From NCBI RefSeq assembly GCF_027580225.2, contig NC_073348.2:40304501-40368500 (forward strand): a stretch of DNA of 64,000 bases, written 5' to 3'. The notes under the pieces are model-generated. The model did no database searches. It saw only the letters and a list, made by a program, of their open reading frames with translations, and was not told the origin of the DNA. Positions within the stretch are counted from its first letter, which is position 1. Every line of letters begins with the position of its first letter. This DNA comes from Misgurnus anguillicaudatus. Taxonomy: Eukaryota > Chordata > Actinopteri > Cypriniformes > Cobitidae. Shown here one piece after another: positions 49,901 through 61,100 of the stretch. The translations under genes and the position numbers were made by a program.

Positions 49901-52900
49901 AATTAATCATATCATAATTTCTTCAAATAAAAGTTTGATGCACCGTCAAATATCGCAGCGTTGGTGGAGATGATCGATACTGTATCGCATCGCTAGGAAT
50001 GGTTTGATTTTCACCCCTTATGGAAACCCAGCCTAAAATGTAAACTACTGAAGTGGTTCACTACATTTTGGAACAGATTGAAAGTTTGTAGTGTAAATGC
50101 GTCGTTCACATGACTCCTATATAAGCCAGCTGTCCAACCATTTAACATACTCACCTTTAATTCTTTCCAAAAAATCCATTTGTGCTTGGGAATCTTGTGA
50201 GTCTTCCTCAATGTTTCCTTGTAGCTGCTTCAAAACCTCCTAAAAAAAGAAACAAACATCAACTCTGTGTGCTGCAACTTTAACAGCCATCACTTTATAT
50301 TATCGTAAGGTGAAACAAACACAGAAGATATATTGAGCTCAAACCACATGCAAGAAAACTTTGTCTGCCTGTGTGATAAACCGATCTGATAAAGAGTAAA
50401 AAACATCCATCAAAGAGCTTTGAAGTGCTTTGAAGACGAGTATGAGAGACACAAACAGCTTTGAAGCTGTAAAGATGCACCTGCTAATTCTTCAATGCTC
50501 TGATTTCATGCATGTTGTGCCCTGATCTCACTATTAGATGTGTACTGGTCTTCAAAAACCACCACCAGACTTCACCAAAAACTGACTTTACAAGACAAAG
50601 AGTTGTTATACCATAAAACAAACTAATATAACAACAAACAAAGCATCTCTCTACAAACAAAGAAATTGTCCTTTGGATAAAAGCATTGGCTAAACAAATA
50701 CACAAAAGATAAGCTTAACTGCATTTGAAAGACCCACTAACAATATATTTCAATCTGATTTGAGTCATATTTGGAAATAGTCCATTCATTGATGATATCT
50801 AGACAGTAAATAAAGCATTTAAACAAACAAACACAACTCCCATCTGATTCAAACATAACAGAGCCATGTCATACAAGAATCCTGGCACGATAACGGTAAG
50901 ATCCAGGAAAAACATTCAGTCTATTTAAAGAAATTACCGCTCGGCATCTGCTGAGGTTTTAATCAATGTTCCTTCACAGCATCATTACGAATCACCCAAA
51001 CACGGCCCAATACCGTAGTAAAACCATGTTAAATATGCACCACTAGACGAATTACTCTGAGCTCTTTCGTGTTTTGAAGCCAAAAAGCCCTAAACAATGC
51101 GACCGACTGACAGGAAGCGACCACCCCCCTCCCATCCCATCACATCCGAAGACTAAAAGCCTCATGGCATCCCCGTTCAGCGGACCACCAGACCGTCCTT
51201 CCCACGCGGCCTGGGGTCTGCCGGAGACACACGGAGGTGTCCAGAAGACAGGGGTCAAACATGACCTTCTCCCATCCAGTCAAAAACAACACAGGGTTAT
51301 TCAGTATCACTCGCGTGTTTGCTCCTCAGGGAGCGTGACGTCACATTGAGTCGTCTCAGGAAACAACAGCTTCATTATAGAGGAAGAGGTCATATGATTA
51401 CAGGCTCTTTACCACACTGTGAGTCACAGCCACATATATACACTGAATAAAAGACAGGATGACAACAACATCATTCACTCAGATATGACATTTAACTCGG
51501 TTTACTTTCCTCACTAATGGACATGTTAAAATAATCCAAAATAACAACCAACACCACACACATGCAGTAAAACATTATATTACCCAAATAGATTGTTGGC
51601 ACTACTGAATTAAATAAGAGTGAAGGTCAGACTAGAAAACATGTAAAGGCACATCTGTCCTTAACAAGCTGATACATGTTTAACCCTCAACATTTGTTTC
51701 AATCACTAACTTTAGGCATAAGCAATCCTGATATAACCGCACACTGGGCTGTTAAACTATTAATCGCAATTAATCGCATACATAATATAAATGTTTGCAT
51801 AATAAACAGTATGTTTGTGTATTGCGTGTAGTTTCTATGTATAATAAATACTCAAACTTTCATGTATATATTTAAGAAACATTTAGGGCTGCCTAATCAT
51901 TAGTGACGACTATTTGTTTGCAGAATAAAAGTTTTTGTTTAAATACTTATTATACACAGTACATCAACAAATATTATGTATATATAAATACAAACACATG
52001 TATGAATAATTTTAAGTAAAAAATATATTGATATAATAAAAATGTATATTTATATATGATATAAATTATAACACATGCAAATATTTCTTAAATAAATACA
52101 TGCATGTGTGTGCATTTATATATAAATAATTATTATACACATTACACACACATTTAATATGTAAACAAAAACTTTTATTAATCGTTAGGCAGCTCTAAGA
52201 AACATTAACATGTGTGTGTGTGTAAGTTGTTTTTTTTTGCATAATATTTGTGTGCAGTGCGTGTTATTAATTTGTATATATAAATACACACACATGCATG
52301 TATTTAAAAAAAACATTCACACACACACATAAATTAAGAAAACACATATGCAATAAATTGTGATTAATCGTTTTGCAAGCCCTATCAAAACTAGAAATTA
52401 TAAATATGTCTCTTACATTATTGCCGAACTTAAGCCAAGTTGCAAATGGATGATTCTCGTGAAATTAGACCTATGAGGTGTTATGAAACATTTTGATAAA
52501 AAAAGGAAATGCTATCAAAATAAGAAGCATACAGCTACAAACATACAAACCAATTTGATTTTTTGTTTTTTTTTCACATTTAAGGGGAAATTTTTCATTA
52601 CCGCAACATGTCCATGACTGGATTTGACATGGAAATATTTATAATTAAAAAATCTAAAAAATAAAAAGCTTCAGGGCATGTATTACTATAAACATTTACA
52701 ACAGTAAAGAAAAATTTGGTATTTGGTGATCATTGGTAAACATAGAGCCAGTAATAAGGAATATAAATGTGTCCCAAGACCAAATTTCAATAATTGTTTA
52801 AGCCCTCAAAAAACTAACATTTTCAAAAAAAAAAGTCGGAAGGGACATAATTGACTGTGACACTAGCAGGAAAGCAGTTCTTATTTTTTCTTGAAATTTT

Positions 52901-55347
52901 GTTTGTCATAGTACCTAGACAACTTTTTAGTTGTCATTACCGAAACGTTGTAAATGCATATATTTAATGTAATATCATGTTGCGGTAATGATAATTTTTC
53001 ATAATAATCATCTTAAAAATGTAAATAATTATATAGGAAATATGTTTTAAATCCTCTAAAAATAATGGTTATAGTAAGTTCAGACCTTAATCTTATATGT
53101 GCAAAAAATTGTCTTCAAGGGCTTTTTAAAAATTCTGAGGCTGGACACCTTCTAAATCTGGATTTTACATATTGTCATGATGTCAACAAAGATCACAAAA
53201 GCTAAAATCCTAAAATAACCTTTGTGAGTTATAATAACATTTTGAAACGGCAAAATCCACATCAGACTTCAATTGTATAATGGGTTTCCACCAGAGCTAT
53301 AACCGAGTGCAGTGCATCAGCCCAAAGTCAAAGTCCAGAGGAATCAGATTTCTCCTATGCAGATGCCCTTGGTACAATATTAGAGTCATCAGCCCACTCA
53401 TGTGTGGAGCTGCAAGCACACAAACACTTTTAAAAATGTCATCCTATACTCCCAGTAATGGAAATCAATGCTTCTAGGCAGCCATCTGCAGTGAGCCTGA
53501 AATACTTCTACTGTATATCTGATCCCAGGCCAGCCGCATACAGAAGTCAGCGGAGACCCCTGTGGGGCTCGAGTTATTGTTTGAGTCTGAGAGGTGGGAA
53601 CCGTGTGGATGGACCACATGCCTCTCGACTTTCCCAGAGATAAAGGTGAACCGCCCTTGAAAAGTAGTGGAAAAACCAACATCACGTGTTACACGCGGTA
53701 TGCAATTAGGTAAGGAACAGGCGACAGAAGATAAACAAGATTTAAGTGGGAAACAGGTTATTTATCCTTATAACACGGCTCTCTAAAATGCTTGATTCTG
53801 ATTGGCCAGTCACAACATTTCAAGGTTCATTCTTTTCAGATAACTACCGCTCAAAACTAATTATAACACACAGTGACCCGGATGCTGCAAATCATTTTGA
53901 CATTTACAGTAGAGGACAATGCAATGCTCAATATGGCCGCTCTGGCGACAGAAGTCCCGCCTTCTAATTAAAAGAACCAATCATCAATCAATAAAGAATG
54001 ATGATTCTCTGGGGGAGGGGTTCTGTACTGAGTCACGTGAGGCACTTGCCAGCATAGATATGTATAAAGGATAGATGTCTCGCTCGCGCTGCTGGCCAAT
54101 TGAGTGGAACGTCCGCATTTGTCGGCCATCTTACCACAGGCAGCTCGCTAACTCGTAGCACTGAGTTTTAATGGTGCAGGTACTTTTAAATGACCATAAC
54201 TTTTTTACCGATTTTCAAACAGTTTGGTTCGTTATAAACGTCAAAGATGTACCTATGACACTGCATACTTATACAAAAAAAATTAATAAAGTTTGTAAGA
54301 AACCAAACTGTTTGAAAACTGGTCAAAAAATGAGCAAGTAATGGTCATTTAAAAGTACCTGCATCATTAAAACTCAATGCTACAAGTGAGCGAGCGCCCT
54401 GTGGTAAGATGGCTGCCAGGTGATGACGTTAGAGACTCCGCCGTAACACATCTAGCCTTTATACATATCTATGCTTGCCAGTCTTTTCACATGTTCAGTA
54501 GCTGAAACAACCTTAAAGGTATTTTAAAGGGCATTTTGAGCACTTCAGTACACAATTTTTAGAGAGATCTGCATCTTCTTATTCAGATAGACAGCCCGGA
54601 GACATTGCATAGATGGCCGCCAAGTGGCGCAACTTCACATCTACTAACAAGTTGGGTGAAGTACGGCAATTTGGCATCTCAAGTTCACCTAAACCTGAAA
54701 GTCATCAGACTGTAGGAGGAAATCAGAGTGAATTATGAACAAAAAGAGGAGTTTTCATCCCTGTCTGGGCAAGGTGTAGAAGACATCTAATAACCCAGTC
54801 AAGATCTTTTATTAAAGAATTACAGCTCTCTGAGTCATTACTGCAGGAAGACAGGATCATTATTTCATGAGGAAGATCATTACTAACTAAACCTTGAATG
54901 GAGAAAGCCAAATGATTTACTACTTTATCTCCCAATGCTCTGAGATGCATTTGTTTCATAATTCAAGATTTTCTGTAACGATAGTTCAAAACCTTACTGA
55001 CTGATTATAAAAGTCTTCATGTTACTATATCATGACATCATACTTTACCTGGAAGCAAATCCACTTATGGCTTGGTTTTGCTGACACAAGATCTTAATCA
55101 AGTCTGACACAAAACAACCAGCGATAAATCCCCTCTCTTCAGTGTTCATCTCTGTTTTTGTCCAAAATAACACAAAACAAACACAGAATGACAGAAAACT
55201 AAATACACCTGTTTCACATTCACCTGACGAAACTGTCAACGGTCCACAATTAACATTATTGTCCCTGTACCATCTGCCACTACAATTCTATTCCTAATTG
55301 TAAACATAGCTTTGTAGACTACATACTGACGGCTACTTTAACAAAAT

Positions 55348-55379
<32 letters not shown>

Positions 55380-58300
55380 TTCGGCACCCAATCCATACAC
55401 AAGTTGATCCACACAAGTTAATCTGTACACAGGTTGGTGGAGGGGCAATTTTGGCCTGTTAGTGGAAACTGGAGAACCTGGAGTTAACCCATGCTGACAA
55501 AGGGAGGGTAGGTTTTCATCATCTGATTATTATTAATTTTTTTGGTGTGTTCTGCACATCTGCTTAGTCCATTTTCTTAAAAAAAAATCCAGATAATTTA
55601 CTCACCATCATGTCATCCAAAATGTAAATGTCTTTCTTTGTTCAGTCGAGAAGAAATATGTTTTTTGAGGAAAACATTTCAGGATTTTTCTCATTTTAAT
55701 GGACTTTAATGGACCCCAACACGTAACAGATTTAATGCAGTTTAAAAATTGCAGTTTCAAAGGACTCTTAACGATTTTAAACGAGGCATAAGGGTCTTAT
55801 CTAGCAAAACGATTTTCATTTTTGACAAGAAAAATAAAAATATGCACTTTTAAACCACGACTTCTCGCCTATCTCTGGTCCTGTGACGCGCTAGCGCGAC
55901 CTCACGTAATTGCGTAGTGACGTAGAAAGGTCACGTGTTACATACATGGAACGCACATTTGCGCACCATTTTAAACAATAAACTGACACAAAGACATTAA
56001 TTAGTATCATTCAACATACAACAACGTCTGAACGCTCCTCTTTCTCCACACTTGTAAGCACTGAGGCGTAGTTTCGCATACATCATCTGTGACCTCTTGA
56101 CATGATGACGTATTGCGTGAGGTCGCGCTGGCGCATCACAGGACCGGAGAAAGACAAGAAGTTGTGGTTTAAAAGTGCATATTTTTATTGTTCTTATCAA
56201 AAATGACAATCGTTTCGCTAGATAAGACCCTTATGCCTCGTTTGAGATCGTTTAGAGTCCTTTGAAACTCTAAGAAATCTGTTAAGTGTTGAGTTAAGTG
56301 CTAAGTGTTGGGGTCCATTAAAGTCCATTAAAATGAGAAAAATCCTGGAATGTTTTCCTCAAAACATAATTTCTTCTCGACTGAACAAAGAAAGACATAA
56401 TGGTGAGTAAATTATCTGGATTTTTTTAAGAAAATGGACTAAACCTTTTTTTGGGCCAATTCACCATGTCGAACCGGCAGTGGTGCTAATATAAGTTGGA
56501 TCATTCTGATGGCATAGCTAACGTAAGCAACAAACGTCAAAGTCAAGAACGTAAAATGCTAATCTCATTTTTGGCATTTCTTATTTAAATACATACATTT
56601 TATTTAAATATATGATTAATAAGACATATATATCACGGATCTGTCTGTGTGGAGCAACGTATGTAAGCCAGCGCTGCTTTGTTTATGTTTTGTATCCCTG
56701 CAGTCACAAGCTTTTCCGGTTGGTCGTTTTGAGTAATGAATATTAACTACGCTCTCCCTGCAGATGTTTGTTTCAGTCAGTCGGTCGGAGTGCAGAGGAA
56801 ACTACAGCAGGATGAAGCAGGACTGCATTCATCTGACAAACAATGAGAGGAAGGGAGATCCTCTAAATGAAGCTGTGATTATCCCAGACGCTGGGAACGG
56901 GAAGAGAACCGATGGCCGTTTCCGCTATTACATGCAAACAAGGAAAATATTTCTGATGCTGAAAAAATGACTGATGATGGAGACATGGATTTAACTTAAA
57001 CATGTTCATGATACATCAGGGTATTTCTGAGGAATGACATTACATCATTGAATGAATCACTGTAATATTAAACCACCACAGGCAGAGGAAGACAAACACA
57101 CAGTGGTTTAGTGTTGCAGAAAAAAGATATTTCTTCTCACCTCCAAACTGTTCATTTTATGTTTAATCAAATAAGAACGCAGGACACGTTTACATGTTCA
57201 CATTAAAGATAATATCTTATGCTTGGTTGCTAGCGTGCTACATTGTAAATATGGTGAAAACTGTAACGCAGAAACACAGATGGGACTCACCGCCTGTCTC
57301 TGTAGCATCTGTCGTGGTAAATAAAGCACTAGACAAACCCAACATCTCATTAAGTCCTTAAAGCACTATGATTATATATCTGGGGATGGTATAACCGTTG
57401 GCATGAGGGCGATCTGGATGGGTCCAATATCAGATCACACTAATGAGAGAGATTTCATCCAAAACCTCTTACATAAGACAAACATTAATGCAGAGATTTC
57501 ACCTCCTGAGGCAAATACCTTTTCTCTCTTCTTGGTTGGTTTAAAACATTAATTAACATCATGTGATCTTTACTAAACCAACCAAAAGGATCACACGCAT
57601 AAACATGTGGAGAGAAAATCAGCTTCCGCTTCAAAGATTCTCCCCTAGCAACACGGATCTCACATCTACAGCCAGACACAAACTCCCTTTAAGACTACAG
57701 CTGTGTATCGGCAACAATCTGACCATACAATTCTTATCCCGGTACAATGGTCGCGGTACGATACTATGCGGTACACTGCGATGCTGTAAGCCAGGCGAAA
57801 TACTGGGATTTTTCTTATATTGGGAATAGAATAGGATATAATTTAAGGAAATCTGTCATTAAAAACACGTAATCATATGCAAACCTTAGCCAAAAAAATA
57901 TTTAACTTGTGTGAACCGACCAGGACCCATCAAATACTTAAAAGTTGGACCCTTTCAAACCAACCTGATCTCATGGGAATTTGCACATATTTTACGAGTT
58001 GGCTAATTCGCATGCAGTGAATTGAACAAAAAAGCATTATTATTAAAATACAATAATGATACCCAACTAGAGCTGCACGATTCTCAAAAAAATTAGAAAC
58101 ACAGTCTAAACAAAACTAAACAACTAAACAAAATAAAAGAACTTACTACAGATTTTTTGGGATAGGATGATAAATGCAGATACACACTAATAATAATACC
58201 TCTCCGATAACTATTCTGAATCGCACAGCAAATATTATTCACAGCTATTTAATCTACTACGGCTTTTGAACAGTAAATCCTTATCAATCTGAAATCACTG

Positions 58301-60715
58301 TTAGTTTGAGTCGTTTATAACATGCATATGAAAAACCAACAGTCGTCAAACATAATCATTATAAATATTCTTTATTATCATATAAAAGACCTCAAAAGGT
58401 TTGATGAACAGTGATATAAATATGCTTATAGGCATTTATTGGAGCTGCGTGTCATAGCTGCGTGTGTATGGTTCTTTTTCTGTGGCCCATATTTATTGAG
58501 TTTCTGCACGAGAGCGCCCTCTGGCTTTTGGATGTAGTGGCATTTCACCATAATTCATTGAGAAGCATAGCAAGCATCATTGGCCGATTTACAAAACATG
58601 AAACAAAACATTGTTGCAATCTCTTAAAAAAAAAATTTCAATATTTTTTAAACTATGATAGATTTAATGACGGACTATAATACATGTGTGTGTTAAAAAT
58701 AGGGGTGCACCGATAAATGGCGATATACACTAATAATACATACAGATAACTTTTCTAAATCGTACAGCCGATACTATTCACATCTATTTCATGTACTACA
58801 GCTTTTGATCAGTAAATCCTTATCGGTCTGAAATCACTCTTAGTTTGAGCCGTTTATAACATGCGTTTGAAAAAGCAACACTCTTCAAACATAATCATTA
58901 TATTCTTTATTATCATGAAAATACCTGAAAAGTAGGGATGCACGATATATCGGGCGATAACTGCTTATTTTTAATATTATCAATTATCGGTCTGATAGCA
59001 AAATTAGGCCGATAAATGAAAGCCGATAAAAGATGGATTATTTTGGTTTGTTGAATCACTTCACTTGCTCATTCCTGGCCATGTGGAGTTTTGATTGGTG
59101 CTTTCTGTGACATAGCACGAAGATGACACGTGTTGCGGGCTTAAGAAGAGTATGCTAGTCTAGTGCAAAGACAAGATGTCCGCGGTCTGCGAGTTTTTCA
59201 TTGTGAAAATAATATGAATATTTATCGGCCTATAGATATCAGTTATCGGCCCCCAAATTTAAAGAGTTATCGGTATCGGCCAAAATTTCCATATCGGTGC
59301 ATCCCTACTGAAAAGGTTTGATGAACAGCGATATAAATATGCTTAGAGGCATTTCCTGGAGCTGTGTCTGTAATGGTTCTTTTTTTGCGGCACATATTGA
59401 GTTTCTGCACGAGAGCGCCCTCTGGCTTTTGGATGTAGTGGCATTTCAGTGTAATTCTTCAAGAAGCATAGCAAGCATCATCGGCCGATATATCGGTGCA
59501 CCCCAGTTAAAAATTTCCCTTTACACGACAACTTTGACTACACAACGGCGCCCACGCATATTTGAATGTTACGGTAGGATTTCTATAAAAGGTTTAATAT
59601 ACAGACAAATTGTTATAAGTTAGAAATGAGACTGTGGGTGCTCGAACTGAGATTGTGATCTTTTTTGTTACAGGGGCAAGAGCAAATCGGACATACAAAG
59701 ACGTACGAAGTTGGTTATACGAATTCAAACAAATTACCCGCCTTGTAAAATACATACGACCTGCCATAAGATTGTGTTGTTCAAACATGTTAAACAGTAC
59801 GAGACACATCAGCAACCCTGAGCTCATCTACAATTCAACAGGAAATATCACCATCTATCTGAACATGTTTCAACCTTTTCTTAAAAGCAGACAGGGTCAG
59901 ATAGATTCTCTGTAAAACTCAACCAACTCATAATGTCTCATGACATTCAGTTTATACCTAAAGTTCTTTCAAAAGCTCTCTCCTCTCTCAGGACTGTCAG
60001 GTCACATCAAATTTCATACTTAAAAAAAAAACGCTTCTTTAAAAGCTCAGCTCAGAGATCTTTGGTATCTGATGCTAAAGAAAGAAGTACTCCTTATAGA
60101 AAGATCAGTGGCAGAAGACATTTTTAGCCCTGATGGTCAGGGATATTAAAAAACAAGCCAGTAACAAAAATAAGATTTGAATGACAAAATAAGACACTGA
60201 GACTGTAGGGCAATAAAATGTGTTTGAATCAGTTGATTCATAACTTACTTTGATTAGTCGATTAATGGGGGGAAATAATCGGCCGATTAATCGATTATGG
60301 AATTAATAATCATTAGACGCTTACCGGAAGCATTTAAAAAAAATAATGATCGATTAATCGGACGATTATTTCCCCTGATTAATCGACTAATGAGATTGTA
60401 TTTTCCCCGATTAATCAACTAATCAGATCAAATTAAAATATTTGCTCAATTCGATTTTTGACCACACATTTCATTATCAATTAGTTGTTGCAGCCCTAGC
60501 CAATAGAGATTATTACATTGTGATGAAAAAAACAATAGTTCTTCTGGATAACATCCATGCACAGCAAAACCACATCATACCTTCATATTAGATGCCTCTG
60601 TCTCCAGTTTGTTGAGATGGTTGGAGTTGTCCTCAAGTTCTTGTCTCAGATTGGAGTTCTCCATCTTCAACGCCTCCACTTGCTTCAGCAGCTGGTCATA
60701 CGACGCTGCAGCCAT
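35715..60715 (-). CDS. apc: Adenomatous polyposis coli protein, complete, 15 coding exons
   Basis: Coding exons, minus strand: 60715-60581, 50239-50155, 48567-48378, 47814-47706, 47612-47499, 47421-47338, 45771-45697, 45349-45251, 45170-44792, 43147-43052, 42953-42814, 42732-42655, 42572-42456, 42369-42155 and 42069-35715. All borders are GT-AG, phases close exactly, and the product is 2,756 aa (human 2,843). The lengths 135, 85, 109, 114, 84, 99, 379, 96, 140, 78, 117 and 215 equal those I recall for human APC. Exon 3 is 190 against 202, and exon 7 is 75 against 105. The N-terminus (MAAASYDQLLKQVEALKMEN) is the coiled-coil dimerisation helix. Armadillo repeats fill residues about 420-740. 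APC scaffolds the axin/GSK3/CK1 complex that destroys beta-catenin, and also binds microtubules and polarity proteins. Intron 1 (10.3 kb) is crowded with transposons. No frameshift or missing module is seen. Confidence 0.98.
43482..44335. mobile_element. Nest of TTAATCG foldback elements in apc intron 9
   Basis: The outer arms GTCAAAAGATTAATCGTGAT (43,482) and ATTAATCGTGATTAATCTTT (44,305) pair. A middle arm starting TAGTGCTGGGAACAGATTAA (43,612) pairs internally with 44,151-44,300. An inner element runs from TAGTGCTGGGAACAG (43,794) to CCCAGCACTA (44,148). A (CA)n run lies at 43,889-43,921. It ends next to a long C run. Confidence 0.82.
43889..43921. repeat. (CA)n microsatellite
   Basis: Pure AC/CA dinucleotide run inside the foldback nest of apc intron 9. 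Confidence 0.95.
44331..44344. repeat. Poly-C run
   Basis: An uninterrupted C run immediately after the right arm of the foldback nest. Its length is prone to sequencing error. Confidence 0.9.
46083..47072. mobile_element. Element with GCTGCGTTTCCATTA ends, interrupted by a second element
   Basis: The left end GCTGCGTTTCCATTA and right end TGCAATGGAAACACAGC are inverted. Subterminal TAGCAAAACTCC and CGCAAAACTCC motifs belong to the same family. The middle is occupied by a GTTCACACCAGCCACG element (46371-46813). It is in apc intron 7. Confidence 0.78.
46371..46813. mobile_element. Inner element with GTTCACACCAGCCACG ends
   Basis: The TIRs are GTTCACACCAGCCACG and CGTGGCTGGTGTGAAC. Just inside them the motifs GAGGCGTC and GACGCCTC also pair. 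The interior is GC-rich with many GCGC/CGCG steps. It is noncoding. Confidence 0.85.
47940..48107. mobile_element. Small TTAAAGGTGC element in apc intron 4
   Basis: The ends TTAAAGGTGCC and CTGCACCTTTAA are inverted. The family resembles the GGTGCAGTGTGTAA element at 11281-11658. Confidence 0.65.
48824..50032. mobile_element. Composite element with GCTGGGTTTCCAT ends in apc intron 2
   Basis: The left end GCTGGGTTTCCATCC and right end ATGGAAACCCAGC are inverted. A 71-codon open frame (48964-49179, plus strand) starts METRLHLVTIGQVINLLAVQ. It lies inside, followed by a second repeat (about 49,290-50,010) with weak inverted CGATGGATTG-type ends. No recognisable transposase motif. Confidence 0.65.
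51050..51360. promoter_or_regulatory. GC-richer block with a perfect CRE in apc intron 1
   Basis: Non-repetitive, C/G-richer than the rest of the intron, with several CpGs. The palindromic cAMP-response element TGACGTCA lies at 51336-51343, next to GGGAGCG. Candidate alternative promoter or enhancer; the role is inferred only. Confidence 0.3.
51746..52383. mobile_element. TTAATCG foldback with a nested relative, apc intron 1
   Basis: The outer left GGGCTGTTAAACTATTAATC pairs loosely with right GATTAATCGTTTTGCAAGCCC. The inner left GGGCTGCCTAATCATTAGTG (51,886) pairs with right ATTAATCGTTAGGCAGCTC (ending about 52,196). Both have microsatellite-rich CACACATGCATGTAT arms. Confidence 0.78.
53765..53975. 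repeat. Interspersed repeat fragment CACGGCTCTCTAAAATGC
   Basis: The ACACGGCTCTCTAAAATGCT TGATTCTGATTGG beginning and CAATATGGCCGC text are typical of a dispersed fish repeat. The ends are not resolved. Confidence 0.4.
54053..54473. mobile_element. 421-bp palindromic element with perfect 8-bp target duplication
   Basis: The ends CATAGATATGTATAAAGG and CCTTTATACATATCTATG are exact complements. Most of the arms pair (ATTTTCAAACAGTTTGGTT with AACCAAACTGTTTGAAAACT). It is flanked by the direct octamer CTTGCCAG at 54045-54052 and 54474-54481. The size of the duplication suggests a hAT-type source. It is noncoding. Confidence 0.93.
55347..55382. repeat. (TTTA)n microsatellite
   Basis: About nine ATTT/TTTA units in a row. 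Confidence 0.93.
55564..56442. mobile_element. Long foldback element, copy 2
   Basis: Same family as 17339-18238: left ATCCAGATAATTTACTCACC, right GGTGAGTAAATTATCTGGAT. The body includes the GACGCGCTAGCGCGACCTCA / TGAGGTCGCGCTGGCGC inverted centre. Ends TTAGTCCATTTTC and GAAAATGGACTAA are complementary. The minus frame that is 130 codons in copy 1 is only 70 codons here. Confidence 0.88.
56764..56970 (+). other. Open frame of 68 codons in apc intron 1, function unknown
   Basis: The frame begins at an ATG right after a CTGCAG acceptor-like site (MFVSVSRSECRGNYSRMKQD). It is hydrophilic, with a coding-like base mix and no homology I recognise. There is no supporting second exon. Probably chance, or a relic. 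Confidence 0.15.
58165..58600. repeat. Older truncated copy of the hAT family at 58700-59505
   Basis: Matches the downstream element for about 400 bases, including CAGTAAATCCTTATC, AGTTTGAG.CGTTTATAAC and CACGAGAGCGCCCTCTGG. It lacks the clean terminal repeats, so it is a diverged copy lying in the same orientation. Confidence 0.85.
58700..59505. mobile_element. hAT-type nonautonomous element with 8-bp duplication, itself hit by another element
   Basis: The TIRs are TAGGGGTGCACCGATA and TATCGGTGCACCCCA. It is flanked by GTTAAAAA at 58692-58699 and 59506-59513. Removing the nested element 58933-59307 leaves about 420 bp that match the older copy at 58165-58600. No transposase. Confidence 0.9.
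58933..59307. mobile_element. Nested hAT-type element, 375 bp, intact duplication
   Basis: The ends TAGGGATGCACGATATATCG and CATATCGGTGCATCCCTA are inverted. A perfect 8-bp duplication CTGAAAAG lies at 58925-58932 and 59308-59315. Interior repeats ATCGGCC units. It is the youngest layer at this locus because it interrupts the other element. Confidence 0.93.
60235..60500. repeat. ATTAATCGACTAAT repeat ending GTTGCAGCCCTA
   Basis: Inverted blocks of GATTAGTCGATTAAT and ATTAATCGACTAATG flank a short spacer. The right edge TTAGTTGTTGCAGCCCTA is the terminal sequence of a common fish element. The left edge is unclear. Confidence 0.6.
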
Positions 60716-61100
60716 CTTGAACTATCTTCTGACCTGCACCATTCAAAAGAGAACACACATTCTCTTTTAAAGACTTACTTAAATAAGATGTCATCATTCA
60801 CAATTAAATGACAGATGATGTACAGACAGTAAAATATTACGGTTGGTCAGTGGGTTTCGTTTTGGCATTGGTGAGTCAATCAGAATCTCTGAGCTCTGAT
60901 GTTCCTCAGGCCATCAATGATCATTTGGTTACACTCGTATAAAACGACAGTCACAAACGGGAGTCACGTGTGCGTCTGACACCCACGTCTTCCCGAGCAT
61001 GCAGAGGGAAGCGGGTGACATGATTGTGGAGACACAGTAACACAGAGCTGTGTATATAAACTCGGATGAAAGTTTCTATTTTTATCGAAGTCTCAAAGTG
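60716..61100 (-). promoter_or_regulatory. apc: apc 5-prime UTR splice site and upstream region
   Basis: An acceptor (TGAATGGTGCAG|GTCAG, exon side ending at 60733) lies 18 bases upstream of the ATG, so the first coding exon is preceded by a noncoding exon. Further up (60,960-61,020) the sequence becomes more CpG-rich with an E-box CACGTG near 60,965. The promoter is likely in or beyond this part. The leader exon itself is not identified. Confidence 0.4.

Larger units (their letters stand above)
50240..60580 (-). other. apc: apc first coding intron, 10.3 kb
   Basis: It holds no other supportable gene. Contents in order: unique AT-rich sequence to about 51,050, a GC-richer block with a CRE (51,050-51,360), a TTAATCG foldback nest (51,746-52,383), and a repeat-like TTACCGCAACATG zone (52,430-53,280). 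Then a CACGGCTCTCTAAAATGC repeat (about 53,770-53,970), a perfect-duplication palindrome (54,053-54,473), a (TTTA)n tract (about 55,347-55,381), and a long foldback (55,564-56,442). Last come a hAT family locus (58,165-59,505) and a TTAATCGACTAAT repeat (60,235-60,500). Confidence 0.8.
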
